64,000 bases of DNA from SFWF01 sp045539925. GTDB taxonomy: Bacteria > Bacillota > Clostridia > Oscillospirales > Acutalibacteraceae. The notes beneath the pieces were generated by a model. That model searched no databases. It saw only the letters and a list, made by a program, of their open reading frames with translations, and was not told the DNA's origin. The position numbers and the translations under genes were made by a program. Shown here piece by piece: positions 61,849 through 64,000 of this stretch; the stretch's first letter is position 1; every line of letters starts with the position of its first letter. Location of the stretch: contig JAZQGH010000184.1 in NCBI GenBank assembly GCA_045539925.1, positions 70,328-134,327 on the forward strand, in the 5' to 3' direction.

Positions 61849-62316
61849 ATGAAAGAGCCTGTGTTTAATACATCTTTGAGCGAAGAAGAGCTTGCGGAAA
61901 ATTTCACCGAAGCAGATCTTTTTGAGGAAATAAAAGAAGGGCTTCTTGAGGCAATCGAACTTTCGAAAAAGGAAAAGAGGGAGGACAGTGTGATGGAATG
62001 GAACGTGTTTTATCATGATGTAAATGCTCGTAAGATCAGAGCCTTTAACATCTTTAATCACTATAGGTTTTCCAATAATGTAGAAAAAGCTCTGAAAAAA
62101 TATGATAGCAAGGACGAGTTTGCAAAAGAACTGGAATCAGAGTTAATGTATAACTTTTGGTGCAAAGCCGAGTATGAGATAGTGATTTCTCCGTGGTGCG
62201 GAGGAAAAGATACTGCGGATATCAAGGTGGATATCTACACTCAGGTTATGAATAACTGGAATGTCTTCCTTGATTATGTATGGAGTCATAAAAGAGTCGG
62301 AAGAAAGAAGGCGTAA
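61849..62316 (+). CDS. Widespread phage protein of unknown function (MEWNVFYHD type)
   Basis: 155 residues. The core from residue 45 (MEWNVFYHDVNARKIRAFNI through WNVFLDYVW) is a common phage protein motif without known role. A 45-residue acidic N-terminal extension precedes it. Confidence 0.82.
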   Translation: MKEPVFNTSLSEEELAENFTEADLFEEIKEGLLEAIELSKKEKREDSVMEWNVFYHDVNARKIRAFNIFNHYRFSNNVEKALKKYDSKDEFAKELESELMYNFWCKAEYEIVISPWCGGKDTADIKVDIYTQVMNNWNVFLDYVWSHKRVGRKKA

Positions 62317-62320
62317 AATC

Positions 62321-62794
62321 ATGGAGAACAGTAAGGCGCTATATGCAGGCAGTTTCGATCCGTTTACTAACGGGCACTTATATATCGCGGAAGAAGCCTC
62401 GAAGTTATTTGACGAGCTGATTATCGGCATTGGCAATAACTCAAGCAAAGAACGTCATACGAATATTTATGATATGCAGGATGCTATCAGAGAACAGTTC
62501 AAAGATCATATGAATGTACGGGTTGTAATCATCGATAATTTAGTTGCGGATTACTGCAAGAAATACGGTATTTCTTACCTTGTAAGAGGACTGAGAAATG
62601 TTGAAGACTATCTTTACGAAGAGAATATCGCCAAGATCAACGCAGAAATCAACCATGAATTGAAAACGGTTTATCTCAGAACAGATAATGATGTTATCTC
62701 TTCTTCAATGGTTAGGGAATTAGATAACTATGGTAAAGATATCAGTTGGTATGTCCCGGACACAGTTTATAGGGTAATAAGAGGAGAGTTTTAA
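62321..62794 (+). CDS. Phosphopantetheine adenylyltransferase-like (CoaD family)
   Basis: 157 residues from the ATG at 62321. Nucleotidyltransferase motif ALYAGSFDPFTNGH, YLVRGLRNVEDYLYEENIAK, and ISSSMVREL correspond to the CoaD signature and its ISSS.VRE loop. CoaD makes dephospho-CoA from phosphopantetheine and ATP. A related NMN/NaMN adenylyltransferase activity cannot be excluded and would be relevant to the NAD genes, but the Y.VRGLRN..D motif favours CoaD. Confidence 0.87.
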   Translation: MENSKALYAGSFDPFTNGHLYIAEEASKLFDELIIGIGNNSSKERHTNIYDMQDAIREQFKDHMNVRVVIIDNLVADYCKKYGISYLVRGLRNVEDYLYEENIAKINAEINHELKTVYLRTDNDVISSSMVRELDNYGKDISWYVPDTVYRVIRGEF

Positions 62795-63144
62795 TGGAAT
62801 ACATAGATATTATCTCAAAAGAAGAAATAACAGAACCTGCTATGCTCCCGGTGTTAATCGTGCTGGTATTTGCTCTCGTGGCAATTTTACTCACAGGAGC
62901 GTTGGCATGGAATGCAAAAGACCCTGTTAAAGCTTCAAAGTATGTTGATATTGTAGGTTTTTCAGTGGTAGGTGTTTTTGTATTAACTTATATTGTTTGT
63001 GTATTATTTTTTAGAGTTCCTACAGGCCGATATGAATACAAAGCGACAATAAACAAAGAAAATATCACCGTTTCAGAATATGCGGGGTTTATCGAAACAT
63101 ATAACCCGACCGTAATCAATGGCGTTTATTATTGGGAAGATTAA
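62794..63144 (+). CDS. Membrane protein
   Basis: 116 residues, overlapping the previous stop by one base (TAATG). Two transmembrane helices, residues 18-39 and 52-71. Unknown. Confidence 0.8.
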   Translation: MEYIDIISKEEITEPAMLPVLIVLVFALVAILLTGALAWNAKDPVKASKYVDIVGFSVVGVFVLTYIVCVLFFRVPTGRYEYKATINKENITVSEYAGFIETYNPTVINGVYYWED

Positions 63145-63153
63145 AATATTAAT

Positions 63154-63420
63154 ATGAGCGTAAGGAAATATAGTTGCGGAGAGACGCTCGAGCAGATATT
63201 TATGAATTTTCGTGTGAAGCAAACAGATCGGGATAAGATATCTGATATACTGCTAAGAGAAGGATATACTGTTCAGGGCATTTGTTATGCAGCTTCAAGA
63301 GCTGAGGAAAAATTATATAAATTCGTCGACGACCCACGTTTTGTAGCAATATTCATTAATGAAGTAAAAAAGTATTCCTACAAAAAGAATGATCCAAGAT
63401 GGGGATCAAAAAACAAATAA
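63154..63420 (+). CDS. Unknown helical protein
   Basis: 88 residues, weak ribosome site. Basic C-terminus. Not recognised. Confidence 0.68.
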   Translation: MSVRKYSCGETLEQIFMNFRVKQTDRDKISDILLREGYTVQGICYAASRAEEKLYKFVDDPRFVAIFINEVKKYSYKKNDPRWGSKNK

Positions 63421-63452
63421 AAAGCGTATTTTATGAAGTGGTGTTAAACAAA

Positions 63453-63716
63453 ATGAAAGAACCGAGCGATAGACAAATTGCATTTGCTGTAAGAATAAGT
63501 CATCTTACTAAAAAGCCAATGCCTACAGAAAATACAGCTCAAGCATACTTTATATATATTAGAGATAATATTCAAGAATATCAAAAACTACGCAGTAATT
63601 ATTTATATGACCGTCAAAGATTAAGAGAACAACAGTCTAAACGCATTTACAATTCTGTAATGGATGACGAGCAGGATGCAGCTTGGGCAGCATCTATGGA
63701 TTTTAGTTGGATGTAA
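63453..63716 (+). CDS. Small helical protein (EPSDRQIAFA type)
   Basis: 87 residues from the ATG at 63453; the frame begins at 63399 inside the preceding gene, and the start is uncertain. The KEPSDRQIAFAVRISHLTKK opening resembles a short helical motif seen at the ends of many phage and helicase-associated proteins. Confidence 0.68.
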   Translation: MKEPSDRQIAFAVRISHLTKKPMPTENTAQAYFIYIRDNIQEYQKLRSNYLYDRQRLREQQSKRIYNSVMDDEQDAAWAASMDFSWM

Positions 63717-63866
63717 AAAAAATAAAATTAAATATGCTTTTTTATGAGGTAGGCTATGAGATTAAGAGAGAAAATATTCAGGGAATATTCTTAACAAAAA
63801 CTGACTGTTACGAATTGTTTTACTGGGTGTGAGATGTCAAATACGATTTTTAAGAGATGAAAATAT

Positions 63867-64000
63867 ATGAAGATAGAAATTGAAATTCCTGATTTAGAAG
63901 AAATATATTACAATTACGAGGACTGTGAAATAACAGGAAAAGACCTCAAGGAAATAATAGTAGATATAGCTATCGAGAAATTTATTGATAAAATGTATCA
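63867..64000 (+). CDS. Partial gene at the right edge
   Basis: 44 residues before the window ends (MKIEIEIPDLEEIYYNYEDC start). Purine-rich AAGAGATG upstream. Too short to assign. The 150 bases before it hold only a 12-codon ORF (63755-63793) that I do not call. Confidence 0.6.
   Translation, partial: MKIEIEIPDLEEIYYNYEDCEITGKDLKEIIVDIAIEKFIDKMY

Noticed and set aside
29954..62000. CRISPR array from the repeated GGTTTTT units
   Set aside because: Spacing is irregular, hundreds of bases apart, often inside genes; no regular repeat-spacer pattern.

Overview
This window is part of a large double-stranded DNA tailed phage, or a prophage of that type, from a Firmicutes host that is most likely a gut Clostridia. 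The evidence is a complete virion gene set, near-consensus sigma-A promoters, strong AGGAGG-type ribosome sites, and a gene set resembling the yon region of Bacillus phage SPbeta: a single-chain YonO-like RNA polymerase, an HU protein, a metallophosphatase, tyrosine recombinases, terminase and portal. No lysis genes, DNA polymerase or helicase are visible, so the genome continues on both sides.

Left arm, about 1-26.9 kb, all on the minus strand. From right to left it reads: tyrosine recombinase, small Cys-rich protein, RNA polymerase, zinc-ribbon protein, metallophosphatase, second tyrosine recombinase, HU protein, probable small terminase, large terminase, portal, protease/scaffold, probable decoration protein, major capsid protein, neck proteins, tail tube, RusA-like nuclease, tail-assembly proteins, and a tape measure protein that runs off the left edge. 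Two genes are interrupted by ORF-less group I introns: the major capsid gene (about 379 nt) and the RNA polymerase gene (about 312 nt).

Control region, about 26.9-27.65 kb. Two divergent sigma-A promoters lie here. The minus promoter reads into the recombinase/polymerase operon. The plus promoter reads a lone regulator gene that has its own terminator and sits between 20-bp direct repeats. A structured non-coding RNA candidate follows.

Right arm, 29-64 kb, all on the plus strand: dense accessory genes. (a) A ubiquitin-like conjugation cassette at 34.2-38.7 kb has a beta-grasp modifier, an E2-like protein, a JAMM/JAB protease and a ThiF/E1 protein, with a tRNA-Leu inside it. (b) A reverse transcriptase at 39.4-40.6 kb is flanked on both sides by non-coding RNA loci that share a covarying hairpin; two more copies lie 8-12 kb downstream. 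(c) Ten small SH3/KOW-like paralogues lie at 40.8-43.8 and 59.7-60.6 kb. (d) An RNA with a tRNA-like acceptor/T-arm minihelix lies at 43.77-43.97 kb. (e) An NAD module at 44-47.7 kb has a nicotinamidase-like hydrolase, a PRPP-synthetase-like enzyme, a NAMPT-like enzyme and an NAD synthetase, with a macro-domain protein just beyond. (f) Also present are an ATP-dependent DNA ligase, an SPFH membrane protein, three metallophosphoesterases in the window, an RtcB RNA ligase, a CoaD-like adenylyltransferase and many short unrecognised genes.

How it may fit together (inference): sigma-A promoters would drive the early genes and the phage polymerase, which would then transcribe the virion genes, as reported for YonO in SPbeta. 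The right arm looks like a take-over and counter-defence arm handling NAD, RNA repair and protein conjugation. A strand-specific motif, GGTTTTT, recurs throughout the right arm in both genes and gaps and is rare in the left arm.
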